A DNA stretch of 64,000 nt, from assembly GCF_000429405.1 (NCBI RefSeq), contig NZ_AUBU01000002.1, positions 1 through 64,000 on the forward strand, given 5' to 3'. This stretch comes from Algoriphagus marincola DSM 16067. GTDB taxonomy: Bacteria; Bacteroidota; Bacteroidia; Cytophagales; Cyclobacteriaceae. Each line of letters starts with the position of its first letter. Positions within the stretch are counted from its first letter, which is position 1. Of this stretch, positions 15,680-24,741 are shown one piece after another. A program made the translations under genes and the position numbers. The notes below the pieces were generated by a model. It worked only from the letters and a program-made list of their open reading frames with translations, ran no database searches and was not told the DNA's origin.

Positions 15680-16828
15680 ATGAAAAAAAAGTTATTATTC
15701 CTTCTAGCTTTAGGACACTTTTCTTGTTCTGAAACTAAAACAGCTTCTGATAATCCCTTAGATTATATTACTGATACGGCCTCAATCTCCATTGACTTAA
15801 AAGTTGATCCTTACACAAGAACAATGCAGTATTTAGATGGAGATTTATATTGGTGGAATGCCAACCGTCAAACTATTTCAATCTTCGATCTTTCTAAGAA
15901 AACTATAAAGAAATCAATAAAATTAGAGCAGGAAGGTCCAAATGGACTGGGAATGCCTCTTGGGTTCTTTGTTGTCAATAATGACAGTATTTATATTCCT
16001 ACCATGGCATATCAATTTGCATTGATAAACGGAGAAGGAAGAAAGCTTAGTCAATATGATTATTTCAATGATTCAAAGCTAGGTGGGGTTTTTGTTTCCA
16101 TGACTAGGTTCTCGAATACTGTACAAACAGATGGAAATGGTGAGTATTTCTTTCTAATGGGGGACTTAAAAAACATTTTACCTTCTGAGTTGAATGAAGA
16201 AGCACTAAAGAATTATCCGCCAATTTTCTCGTTTAATCAGAAAAAAGAAGAATTTGATTATTTAGAATTTAAAGCCCCAAAATCCCTTTTGAGATTTAAT
16301 AACTCAATAGATTTTGGTTTAGCTGCCACTTCTAATTCCCTACTTCTTATAAATGATCAGAGTAATACTTTATTTGAAATTGATTTTAATGGGTTTGACT
16401 ACAAAGAATTTACCTTGAAATCTGATCTGATTCAGAATTTTTCTAACGAGTATTGGAATGCTCCTAGAATGTCTCAATCACCCTCTGAAAATATAAACCT
16501 TTTGTATAAGAGCTCAATAAACTTAGGTGTAGTATTTGATCCTTATAATAATCTTTTGTTTCGCTTTGGATGGCCTGGAGAGGATATTTCAAACGATGAA
16601 GATGCTATGAAATTCGGATATACACCTAGATATTTCATCATTAGTATTTATGATGGAAAAGACTACACTTTGATAAAAGAGCTTACTCTTCCTAGAAACA
16701 CATATTTAAGCCATCATTATTTTATTAATGAAAAAGGCTTGAATTTATTTCCGATGCATCCCGATAATCCTTCTTTTGAAGAAGATAAACTGGTATTTCA
16801 CACCTTCAATTTTGCTAGTTTGAGATAG
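15680..16828 (+). CDS. DUF4221-type lipoprotein, second copy
   Basis: 382 residues with signal peptide and lipobox (LGHFSC, lipid Cys near 16). It parallels the protein at 3111-4253 in length and motifs (QEGPNGLG against YEGPQGVG; NEKGLNLFPMHPDNPS near the end), so the two are diverged paralogues of unknown function. The coding sequence is visibly richer in A/T than the surrounding genes, suggesting separate origin. It sits 19 nt after the peptide terminator and is bracketed, with the peptide gene, by repeat copies. Confidence 0.65.
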   Translation: MKKKLLFLLALGHFSCSETKTASDNPLDYITDTASISIDLKVDPYTRTMQYLDGDLYWWNANRQTISIFDLSKKTIKKSIKLEQEGPNGLGMPLGFFVVNNDSIYIPTMAYQFALINGEGRKLSQYDYFNDSKLGGVFVSMTRFSNTVQTDGNGEYFFLMGDLKNILPSELNEEALKNYPPIFSFNQKKEEFDYLEFKAPKSLLRFNNSIDFGLAATSNSLLLINDQSNTLFEIDFNGFDYKEFTLKSDLIQNFSNEYWNAPRMSQSPSENINLLYKSSINLGVVFDPYNNLLFRFGWPGEDISNDEDAMKFGYTPRYFIISIYDGKDYTLIKELTLPRNTYLSHHYFINEKGLNLFPMHPDNPSFEEDKLVFHTFNFASLR

Positions 16829-16874
16829 TTGAATTAAAACTTATAAAACCCATAATTGGATATTTCTCACTCTC

Positions 16875-16927
16875 CTGCTTCTCCAGAAGCAGCACAAGGA
16901 AAAAAATGACAAAAACCCCAAAGATTA
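16875..16927 (+). repeat. Interspersed repeat, copy 3
   Basis: It begins with the perfect hairpin CTGCTTCTCCAGAAGCAG, then CACAAGGAAAAAAATGAC, AAAAACCCC and AAAGATTA. It matches copy 2 except for the absence of the 18 nt between the two CAAAAACC repeats of that copy. It lies downstream of the peptide/DUF4221 pair in the same orientation. Confidence 0.6.
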
Positions 16928-17001
16928 AATTCCATGAATCATAAGGATAGATTCTTGAGGGAAGTTGAACAGAACAAATGATAGGAAAAAAATTAGTGCT
17001 C

Positions 17002-19962
17002 CTAACTGTTCTTATTAGCCAAGGCCTGATATATAATATCGTGAATATCCGTCCTTATACCTTCTTTCAATAATCTGGTATTCTCAGCTTCTGGATACAC
17101 CCGATTGGATAGAAAAACATAAATCAAGTTGTTTTCAGGATCTGCCCATACGCAGGTTCCCGTGAATCCCGTATGTCCAAAAGTAGATTTGGGAGCGAGC
17201 TTTCCGGCCGAACCCCCTTCGCCTTCCTCAGGTTCGGGCTTGTCCCAGCCCCAGCCTCGCCTACTTTGCGTGGATTGACGGGCAGTAAAGGCGCTGACGG
17301 TACCGGGTTTCATCAAGCTGACATCCCCATAATAGCCTTTATTCAGCATGAGCTGCATCATCACGGCTAGGTCATTGGCCTTGCCAAAAAGCCCGGCATG
17401 TCCAGCTACTCCTCCGTACATGGCAGCCCCGGGGTCATGCACATAGCCTTGTACCTGCCTTTTCCGAAAGACTACATCATTTTCTGTCGGGGCAATATTA
17501 TTCAATGGCATTTTTTCATGCGGCTTAAAGGTAAGCGTATGAAGTCCCAATGGCTCGTAAAAATTTTGGTCTAAAAATTCATCCAAGGGCTGATTGACGA
17601 TTCGCTCCACGACCGCCTGCATAAAGTGCATGGTCAGGTCGGAATAAACATAGCGATTTCTCCCCGCCCGCTTGGGTAGTAGTTCGGACTCTACCGTCCA
17701 CTTCCAAATGCTATCCCGAAGAGATTCTTTGGCATACATGCGATTGGAGATCGGACGGCTGAATCCAGGACTGGAGTTTTCTTGGTAAAACTCCGACTTC
17801 CATTGTCCGCTTTCCACGGTCTTGGCATAGTGTGGAATAAATGCTTTGAGACCCGCCTCATGAGCCATCACATCCTTGAGTACCAAGTTTGCCTTGTTGG
17901 TGCCACGGAGCTCAGGAAGATAGTCCGACAAAGTTTTGTTCATATCCAATTCTCCACGACTATTCAAAAACATGACCGCTTGGGTAGTCGCAAGCACCTT
18001 AGTGATGGAGGCCAAGTCATAAACGGTCTCGGAATTTACTTTCGGACTGTTTCGGTATTCCAATTGCCCATAGGATCGCTCAAAAACCACTTTTCCGTCT
18101 TTTACCACCAATACATTTGCTCCGGGCGTAGCTTGGATTTTGATCGCTCGATCGACGACGGAATCGATCTTATCCAGGGTTTTGCTGTTTAGTCCTACAC
18201 TTTCGGGAGTTCCATAGGAAAGCCTATTTAGTCCACTCAGGAAACCTCCTACGCCGTAAGTAAACTGTCCTCCAGTACTGACAGGTAGGATGCCTTGAGC
18301 AGGTCTGCCACCAAAGAGAATCTGGGGAACGATGCTTTGGGTCCAGTCCACATTTTCGTAAGCCATCACCAAGTGGTCGATCCCTTCGAAAAACTTACTG
18401 GAGTAAGCATTTCCAAAAAGCACATTGACGGTTTTTTGTCTCTGCTGAAGCTTTCTGAGCAAAGCCACATCCCCCGGGGCTATCCCAAAAGCCCGACGGG
18501 GGCTATTGGAAATTCCCATCACTCCCACGACGATGACGTCAAAATCCTCCAGTTTCTTCAGCAGATTGTAATGCTCGGATTCACTACTGGCTTTGCCGAT
18601 ATTGAAGTGTTCAAATTTGGCGTATTTGTCAAGCCCCTTCTGGAATTCTTTTCCATCATCCCCTATGGTCAAGCTGGCAAAACGCTTGGTATCCAATTGC
18701 CTGAAAGGAATCAGATCAGCTTTATTGGATGCCACGGTGATAGCGCTGGCATAGAGCTTTTCGAGGATCTCATGAGTGGTGGGAGTGACGATTCGCTCAA
18801 CAAGACGGTAAGTGTCAATTGGTCGATATTGGTTTAAACCTACCTCATATTTTGACTTGAGGATTTTTTTGATTCTGCGATCTATTTCTGATTGTTCTAT
18901 TTTTCCTTCAGCTACCGCTTTCTTGATCAGCTCCTTTGCTTTGGGGACATTTTGCGAATAAAGCAATACGTCATTTCCGGCAATTAAGGCTTCTACATCG
19001 ACTTCTCCAGGGCTGTAGGATTTGGTGACTCCCTGCATATTCAGGGCATCGGTGAAGATCAGCCCTTTGAATTTCATTCGTTCTTGCAGGAGTTCAGTTA
19101 CTACTTTTTTGCTCAAACTGGTCGGGCGATTTCCACTTTCTCCCAAGCTGGGGATATTCAGATGGGCAACCATGACGGATTTCAGGTTTTCCTTGAAAAG
19201 CTCCTGATAGGGATAGAGATCCACTTCCCAAATCCGATTCTCAGGATGACGAATCAAAGGAAGCGCATAGTGGCTATCAGCCTCCGTGTCACCATGCCCC
19301 GGGAAATGCTTGGCATTGGCAATGATCCCGTGGTCCTGCATTCCTTTCATATATGCGACTGAGCGCTTGGCAACAGCTTGTGGATTTTCACCAAATGAGC
19401 GATATCCGATCACGGGATTATCCGGGTTGGAGTTTACATCTACGACCGGAGCAAAATTGATGTGCATGCCCAGTTCCTTAAACTGCCGGGCAATTTCTTC
19501 TCCCATTTCATAGATCAGTTGAGTATCAGGGATTGCTCCCAAGGTCATGGCTTTGGGAAAATCAGGAATGGAGTCGAGCCGCATGCCAATACCCCATTCG
19601 GCGTCCATGGCAATCAACAGCGGTGTTTTTGCCTTAGCCTGATAATAATTTGTCAAGCGTGCCTGTCTTTTTGGACCACCTTGGAAAAAGATCAACCCTC
19701 CTAGGTTTTCCTGCTCGACCAAGTTGGCAATCTGATTGACATGATCTTGTCCTTGATTGGAATAGGCTGCTACCATAAAAAGCTGACCGAGTCGCTGATC
19801 TGGGCTTAGTGCATTGAATACGGAGTCTACCCAATTGGCCATATCCATATTTTCCACGTCGAGTGGATCCGTCGAATTGACAGAACTCCAGCTGTTCGAC
19901 TGGCTGGTCCAAAAAAATGTGAATAAACAGATTAGAACTATTTTCGACAGCAGTTTATGCAT
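17002..19962 (-). CDS. Glycoside hydrolase family 3 / beta-lactamase-family fusion protein
   Basis: 986 residues with an N-terminal signal anchor. Residues about 45-380 form a GH3 beta-N-acetylglucosaminidase domain with the NagZ-type motif KHFPGHGDTEADSHY (218-232) and nucleophile Asp305 in FTDALNMQG. A GH3 C-terminal-like domain follows to about 560. Residues about 585-975 form a class C beta-lactamase-like serine hydrolase with S652-x-x-K655 (ASITK), YSD as the second motif and HTG near the end. Both halves keep active residues. The fusion is known in Bacteroidota and suggests envelope muropeptide or chitosaccharide trimming; which substrate is unknown. Confidence 0.88.
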   Translation of the reverse strand: MHKLLSKIVLICLFTFFWTSQSNSWSSVNSTDPLDVENMDMANWVDSVFNALSPDQRLGQLFMVAAYSNQGQDHVNQIANLVEQENLGGLIFFQGGPKRQARLTNYYQAKAKTPLLIAMDAEWGIGMRLDSIPDFPKAMTLGAIPDTQLIYEMGEEIARQFKELGMHINFAPVVDVNSNPDNPVIGYRSFGENPQAVAKRSVAYMKGMQDHGIIANAKHFPGHGDTEADSHYALPLIRHPENRIWEVDLYPYQELFKENLKSVMVAHLNIPSLGESGNRPTSLSKKVVTELLQERMKFKGLIFTDALNMQGVTKSYSPGEVDVEALIAGNDVLLYSQNVPKAKELIKKAVAEGKIEQSEIDRRIKKILKSKYEVGLNQYRPIDTYRLVERIVTPTTHEILEKLYASAITVASNKADLIPFRQLDTKRFASLTIGDDGKEFQKGLDKYAKFEHFNIGKASSESEHYNLLKKLEDFDVIVVGVMGISNSPRRAFGIAPGDVALLRKLQQRQKTVNVLFGNAYSSKFFEGIDHLVMAYENVDWTQSIVPQILFGGRPAQGILPVSTGGQFTYGVGGFLSGLNRLSYGTPESVGLNSKTLDKIDSVVDRAIKIQATPGANVLVVKDGKVVFERSYGQLEYRNSPKVNSETVYDLASITKVLATTQAVMFLNSRGELDMNKTLSDYLPELRGTNKANLVLKDVMAHEAGLKAFIPHYAKTVESGQWKSEFYQENSSPGFSRPISNRMYAKESLRDSIWKWTVESELLPKRAGRNRYVYSDLTMHFMQAVVERIVNQPLDEFLDQNFYEPLGLHTLTFKPHEKMPLNNIAPTENDVVFRKRQVQGYVHDPGAAMYGGVAGHAGLFGKANDLAVMMQLMLNKGYYGDVSLMKPGTVSAFTARQSTQSRRGWGWDKPEPEEGEGGSAGKLAPKSTFGHTGFTGTCVWADPENNLIYVFLSNRVYPEAENTRLLKEGIRTDIHDIIYQALANKNS

Positions 19963-20144
19963 TCGAGCTTGATTTTTTATCCTTAATTTTTGAGATAAAT
20001 TTGTGTCATCACCCTGTAGTTTTAAAAACGAAGAATTCTGAAAATTGCTTCAAACAGGGCTAAATTAAATCCAATTGGACTTAATTAAATTGAAGATACT
20101 AAAGTCCAGTCAACATTTGAGCATGGATTTGGGTTTAAATAATA

Positions 20145-20152
20145 TAAATTTG
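20145..20152 (+). promoter_or_regulatory. Candidate -7 box TAAATTTG for the mutL operon
   Basis: It matches TAnnTTTG, 65 nt upstream of the first gene. TTTG motifs exist at 13 and 25 nt upstream of it, neither at ideal spacing. The 255-bp gap before the operon shows nothing else. Confidence 0.35.
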
Positions 20153-20217
20153 ATAGTTGGCATGTTCGTAATCTGATCTGCCTTTCAAACCTGCTCCCTG
20201 AGTCAAAAACTTAACGC

Positions 20218-20622
20218 ATGAAGTTTCCTTCCATCTTTCGTACAGCCAGTCCGAACCGATTTGATATTAAGCCTAGATACTATGATCCAGTCAAGGAGGA
20301 ATTGGAGCAGCGAACCTCCCGTATTAAAAAAGAATTAGAGGCTGAAGGAAAGCTGGGAGATTTGGACGAGGCCGACCGCTTAAGGCATTATGAGACAGGA
20401 ATCAGAGGAGCTTTTGCACATCATCAGGGGATTCGCCCCAGAGCAACTTCTGTACTTGCCTCTACAGCCATGCTTCGAACCTTGATTTTTTTAATTCTCG
20501 TCGGAGGCTTGGCAGGATATATTTATTTCGGTCCTGTGATTTTTGAATACTTGCTTTACATCGTTTTGATCATTGCAGTTGGATATTTCTTCTCTAAGCT
20601 GAAAAATAAATCCAAACGATGA
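20218..20622 (+). CDS. Conserved small membrane protein upstream of mutL, unknown function
   Basis: 134 residues. The N-terminal half is soluble and basic (YYDPVKEELEQRTSRIKKELEAE, then a predicted helix rich in Arg/Glu); the C-terminal half has two close hydrophobic segments (LRTLIFLILVGGLAGYIYF and FEYLLYIVLIIAVGYFF) ending in Lys/Arg. It overlaps mutL by 4 nt, implying coupled translation. Homologues at this position in Bacteroidota have been given unrelated names by automatic pipelines; no function is supported. Confidence 0.7.
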   Translation: MKFPSIFRTASPNRFDIKPRYYDPVKEELEQRTSRIKKELEAEGKLGDLDEADRLRHYETGIRGAFAHHQGIRPRATSVLASTAMLRTLIFLILVGGLAGYIYFGPVIFEYLLYIVLIIAVGYFFSKLKNKSKR

Positions 20623-22469
20623 GTGATTTGATTCAGCTTTTGCCTGATGCCATTGCCAACCAAATTGCTGCCGGCGAAGTGGTGCAGCGTCCTGCGTCTG
20701 CCCTAAAGGAGCTATTGGAAAATGCGATCGATGCTGGGGCGACAAAGGTTCAGGTGATTGTCAAAGAAGCAGGAAAGCAAATGATTCAGGTCGTGGATGA
20801 CGGACGGGGGATGAGTCCTACCGATGCCAGAATGTCCTTTGAGCGACATGCCACTTCCAAGATACGCAATAGTCAGGACCTGTTTTCCATTCGGACATTC
20901 GGATTTAGAGGAGAAGCTTTGGCCTCCATTGCCGCCGTAGCACAGGTAGAACTCAAAACGCGGCAGGAAAGCGAGGAACTAGGGACTTTAATCCAAATAG
21001 AGGGCTCAGAAGTCAAAAAGCAAGAGCCGATAGCTACCACACCGGGCACATCCGTGGCAATGAAAAATCTCTTTTTCAATGTCCCCGCCAGACGAAATTT
21101 CCTCAAATCCAATCCTGTCGAGATGCGACATATCGTGGAGGAATTTCAGCGAGTGGCTTTGTCCTATCCTGAGATTGCATTTACGCTGATGCAAAATGAT
21201 ATGGAATTGTTTCGCTTGCATGCCGGCAAACTCAGTCAGCGTATTGTCGGCCTCTTTGGTAAAAACTATCAAAGCCAATTAGTGCCTTGCGAGGAACTGA
21301 CTCCTCATGTGAACGTCAACGGATATATCGGAAAACCTGAATCCGCGAAGAAAACCCGTGGTGAGCAGTTCTTTTTCGTCAACAATCGCTATATCAAAAG
21401 CTCCTACCTGCATCATGCGGTAAGCACCGCCTTTGAAGGGATGATTCAGACAGATCAGCATCCGTTTTACGTGCTTTTCTTGGAGATAGATCCCTCGCAT
21501 ATCGATATCAATGTCCACCCGACCAAGACTGAGATCAAGTTTGACGATGAGCGGACGGTCTATGCCGTGGTTCGGGCAGCGGTAAGACAAGCTTTGGGAG
21601 CCCATCACGTGGTGCCGTCCTTGGACTTTTCATTGGATGTCAACTTCAATGATAAGTGGGATCAAGATCCGGAAAATAAAATCAAAGTAGATCAAGAATA
21701 CAGCTATAAGACCTTCAATACACCGGAGTTTAAAAAGTCCAGTGCTTCAGGTTGGGAAAAGTTATTTGAGGGGGATTTTAAGGGAGGGCCAGCAGTCACC
21801 TCACACAAGTCCAATGAGGATGATACGGAAGTCTTGACTTTCTCATCCCGGGCCAATCCCGAGAGCGAACTGAGCATTCTCAATTCAAAAGAGATGCTTG
21901 AGAATACCGGGACGACCTTTCAAGTCGAGCTAAATTACATCGTAGCCCAGATGTCAACGGGTCTTTTGATCGTGGATCAGCAGGCAGCTCATGAGCGGAT
22001 TTTGTATGAGCGTTACCTGAAGCAGCTCAAATTGGCCCAAGGACCTTCTCAGCAAAGCTTATTTCCTCCAGTGATCGAGCTGAGCCCGAGTGACTTTGAA
22101 TTGGTGTCGGGCTTACTTCCTGAGTTGCATAGTCTGGGTTTCATGATTTCTGTTTTTGGGAATCAGGCTGTAGTAGTGCAGGGAGTTCCTGCAGATATTC
22201 AGGTCAGAAATGAAAAAGAGCTTTTTGAAGGCTTGATCGAGCAATTCAAAAACTTCAAAAACGAATTGTCATTGGATACGCGGGAAAATTTGGCCCGTTC
22301 TTTAGCCAGAAAGTCTTCTTTGAAAAGAGGTCAAAAGCTCAACGATCAGGAAATGGAAACCCTAGTAGGACAACTTTTCGCCTGTCAAAATGCGAATTAT
22401 GGGCTTTCCGGGAACAAAACCTTTGTAAAATTGGATTTAAGCAGCATCCACTCCTTCTTTGGGAAATAG
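20619..22469 (+). CDS. mutL: DNA mismatch repair protein MutL
   Basis: 616 residues. The N-terminal GHKL ATPase is intact: KELLENAIDAGA with the catalytic Glu, DDGRGM, and GFRGEALASIAAVA. The transducer domain follows to about 330, a variable linker to about 425, and a C-terminal dimerisation domain. The C-terminal domain carries DQQAAHERILYE in place of the endonuclease motif DQHAxxExxxxE, so the first metal-site His is Gln, while the Asp and Glu residues remain. Whether nicking activity is kept is uncertain. It matches mismatches signalled by MutS, which is not in the window. Confidence 0.95.
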   Translation: MSDLIQLLPDAIANQIAAGEVVQRPASALKELLENAIDAGATKVQVIVKEAGKQMIQVVDDGRGMSPTDARMSFERHATSKIRNSQDLFSIRTFGFRGEALASIAAVAQVELKTRQESEELGTLIQIEGSEVKKQEPIATTPGTSVAMKNLFFNVPARRNFLKSNPVEMRHIVEEFQRVALSYPEIAFTLMQNDMELFRLHAGKLSQRIVGLFGKNYQSQLVPCEELTPHVNVNGYIGKPESAKKTRGEQFFFVNNRYIKSSYLHHAVSTAFEGMIQTDQHPFYVLFLEIDPSHIDINVHPTKTEIKFDDERTVYAVVRAAVRQALGAHHVVPSLDFSLDVNFNDKWDQDPENKIKVDQEYSYKTFNTPEFKKSSASGWEKLFEGDFKGGPAVTSHKSNEDDTEVLTFSSRANPESELSILNSKEMLENTGTTFQVELNYIVAQMSTGLLIVDQQAAHERILYERYLKQLKLAQGPSQQSLFPPVIELSPSDFELVSGLLPELHSLGFMISVFGNQAVVVQGVPADIQVRNEKELFEGLIEQFKNFKNELSLDTRENLARSLARKSSLKRGQKLNDQEMETLVGQLFACQNANYGLSGNKTFVKLDLSSIHSFFGK

Positions 22470-22475
22470 AATCTT

Positions 22476-23267
22476 ATGTTTAGAAATATCACGCCAGTCG
22501 TACAGAATTTACTTTTAATCAACATCGTCCTTTTTTTGGTAAGTGGCTTTGTCTTGCCTCAGTTGAATGAATGGTTTGCGCTTTATTACATCGGTAGTCA
22601 GTATTTCAAGCCTTTTCAGTTTTTGACTTACATGTTTATGCATGCCGATTTTTGGCATCTGTTCAGCAATATGTTTGGGCTATTGATCTTTGGACCGCTC
22701 TTGGAACAGTTTCTCGGTCCCAAAAAGCTTCTTACCCTTTGGATGATTTGTGGGGTTGGATCGGGTGTGCTTTACTCCGGCTACAATATTTATCGGGTCA
22801 ATCAACTCGAGAGCAAAGTAGAGACCTTTGTCAATAATCCGGATCCAGAAGTTTTCAATCGAATTGTGCTGGATAATCGAGGATTTTTTCAGCGATCTGT
22901 CTTTGATTTTGTAGATGAATACAGCCGAAACCCTGGAGACCCGGCGAAAATCAATCAGGCCAAGCAGACCCTAAACGCCATCATCGATATTCAGTCGAAT
23001 ATTCCGATGGTAGGAGCTTCTGGAGCCTTGTTTGGAATTTTGATTGCCTTCGCCATGTTGTTTCCCAATACGCAGCTATTCTTGCTCTTTCCGCCGATGC
23101 CTGTAAAGGCTAAGTATCTGGTTCTCTTTTATGGGCTTTATACGATTTACAACGTATTGGTAAATAATCCCCTCGACAACGTGGCGCATTTTGCCCACCT
23201 GAGTGGTTTGATTATTGGTGGAGCATTGGTGTATAAGTGGAAAAAAGACCGAAATAGTTTTTATTGA
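22476..23267 (+). CDS. Rhomboid-family intramembrane serine protease
   Basis: 263 residues, six hydrophobic segments. Active Ser182 lies in GASGALFG and the partner His241 in HFAHLSG. HADFWHLFSNM (56-66) is the conserved second-segment motif. Between the third and fourth segments is an extra hydrophilic stretch of about 65 residues (about 108-175). Rhomboids cleave membrane proteins within or near the membrane; the substrate is unknown. It begins 6 nt after mutL and precedes a second rhomboid by one nucleotide. Confidence 0.88.
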   Translation: MFRNITPVVQNLLLINIVLFLVSGFVLPQLNEWFALYYIGSQYFKPFQFLTYMFMHADFWHLFSNMFGLLIFGPLLEQFLGPKKLLTLWMICGVGSGVLYSGYNIYRVNQLESKVETFVNNPDPEVFNRIVLDNRGFFQRSVFDFVDEYSRNPGDPAKINQAKQTLNAIIDIQSNIPMVGASGALFGILIAFAMLFPNTQLFLLFPPMPVKAKYLVLFYGLYTIYNVLVNNPLDNVAHFAHLSGLIIGGALVYKWKKDRNSFY

Positions 23268-23268
23268 T

Positions 23269-24210
23269 ATGTACGGAAATTTTTGGGAAAATCTTAAGAA
23301 CGCCTTCAAGCATGGAGACAACAGCCTTTACAAGCTGATCGCCATCAATCTCATCGTTTGGGCAGTATTTATGGTATTGCGCGTAGTGATGACCATCGGT
23401 GGAATCGGGGATACTTATGGCTCGCTGATTTCCTGGTTTATGATGCCGGCCTCTTTACCCAAATTGGCCATTCAGCCTTGGAGTATTTTTACCTACATGT
23501 TTTTGCATGAGGGGATTTTTCACATCCTGTTCAATATGCTATTTCTCTACTGGTTCGGTTTGCTGATTCATCAGTACCTAGGTAGTAGAAAACTCGCAAA
23601 CCTCTACATTTTGGGTGGTTTGGCAGGTGGTCTTTTCTATTTGTTGATCTATAATTTGGCTCCCTATTTCAGCAATTCTGTTGATTCCTCCATGATGCTA
23701 GGTGCAAGTGCGGGAGTTTTCGCTATTGTCGTTGGTGCTGCTACTTTGTCACCCAATACCACCTTTTTCCTGATCCTACTCGGACCGGTGAAGATCAAGT
23801 ACATCGCGATTTTCTACGTGGTGTTGTCCTTTGCCAATAGTGCAGGAGCAAATGCCGGTGGAGAACTGGCGCATCTGGGTGGAGCCTTGATGGGATTTTT
23901 ATATGTAACCCAGCTCCGAAAAGGAAATGACTGGGGAGTGCCGATTCAGAAGGTTGGAATTTTCTTTGAAAACCTTTTTGGGTCCAACCGCCCTCGAGTA
24001 AAAGTCAGTTTCCGCAAAACGCAAAACAAAAGTGGTAGCTTCAGTTCATTTAATAAGTCTGCAAGCAGTAGTAAGACTACGCCTGTAAAAGGTGGCTCGG
24101 AGGCTACGCAGGAAGAAATCGACCGAATTCTAGACAAGATTGCTGACAAAGGCTATGATGCCCTGTCAAAGGATGAGAAGCGCAAATTATTTGAGTTCAG
24201 CAAAAAGTAA
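23269..24210 (+). CDS. Second rhomboid-family intramembrane protease with a soluble C-terminal tail
   Basis: 313 residues from ATG 23269-23271, one nt after the TGA of the first rhomboid; an upstream in-frame start would overlap that gene by 53 nt and adds no recognisable sequence. HEGIFHILFNM is the second-segment motif, Ser147 lies in GASAGVFA and His202 in AHLGG. After the last membrane segment (about 213) is a tail with a basic, Ser-rich linker and a C-terminal helix pair (EATQEEIDRILDKIADKGYD, LSKDEKRKLFEFSKK). Its stop abuts the stop of the convergent barrel gene. Confidence 0.88.
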   Translation: MYGNFWENLKNAFKHGDNSLYKLIAINLIVWAVFMVLRVVMTIGGIGDTYGSLISWFMMPASLPKLAIQPWSIFTYMFLHEGIFHILFNMLFLYWFGLLIHQYLGSRKLANLYILGGLAGGLFYLLIYNLAPYFSNSVDSSMMLGASAGVFAIVVGAATLSPNTTFFLILLGPVKIKYIAIFYVVLSFANSAGANAGGELAHLGGALMGFLYVTQLRKGNDWGVPIQKVGIFFENLFGSNRPRVKVSFRKTQNKSGSFSSFNKSASSSKTTPVKGGSEATQEEIDRILDKIADKGYDALSKDEKRKLFEFSKK

Positions 24211-24687
24211 TCAGAGCGGAAAAGCCAATCCAACCCGAAATCCCAATTCCCTTCTGTTTTGACTTTGGAATTTGAATTCGGTACTTAACCCTACCCAATC
24301 TACAATAGCAATGTAGGCACCCACACCCATGTTGGCACCATTGAATGTCCTCCTCACTCCGGGATCTCCAGGCTGGGTATTTTCCCAATCTTGACTGTAT
24401 CCTGCCATGAAGTAGAGTTGGGATGGCCCTTCAGAAACATAGTAGCGTAGATCAAAACTGAAGTTTGTTCGATTTCCTATGTTGGGAAAATGATAGGTAA
24501 AGCTGGGCATTAAGGCAAAGTGCTCCAAGAAAAAATACTCTACACCCCCACCTATTCCAAACTCTTGCCATCGAAGGCCATAGGTTCCAAAAGCGTGAAC
24601 CCGAGCATCTCCTTGCTCCTGTGTTTGGGAGTAGGAGGGCAGTGCCATTAGTAGACCCAAAAAACAAATCACCAAAGCCTTCTTCAT
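24211..24687 (-). CDS. Outer-membrane beta-barrel protein, small
   Basis: 158 residues from ATG at 24687; a TTG two codons upstream is less likely. A signal peptide (MKKALVICFLGLLMALPSYSQ) is followed by about eight amphipathic strands with alternating aromatic residues (FGIGGGVEYFFLEHFALMPSFTY, NFSFDLRYYV, LYFMAGYSQDW) and a C-terminal strand ending RVGLAFPL. This fits an 8-strand OmpX/OmpA-like barrel. Role unknown. Confidence 0.7.
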   Translation of the reverse strand: MKKALVICFLGLLMALPSYSQTQEQGDARVHAFGTYGLRWQEFGIGGGVEYFFLEHFALMPSFTYHFPNIGNRTNFSFDLRYYVSEGPSQLYFMAGYSQDWENTQPGDPGVRRTFNGANMGVGAYIAIVDWVGLSTEFKFQSQNRRELGFRVGLAFPL

Positions 24688-24741
24688 AGTCAATCGTTTA
24701 TGCTGAGAAATTAGAGGGCTTTGGTGAAGAAAACAATATTC

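Noticed and set aside
20218..20622. Annotation of the small protein before mutL as a riboflavin synthase subunit
   Set aside because: The protein has two membrane segments and a charged helix, and none of the lumazine/riboflavin synthase motifs.
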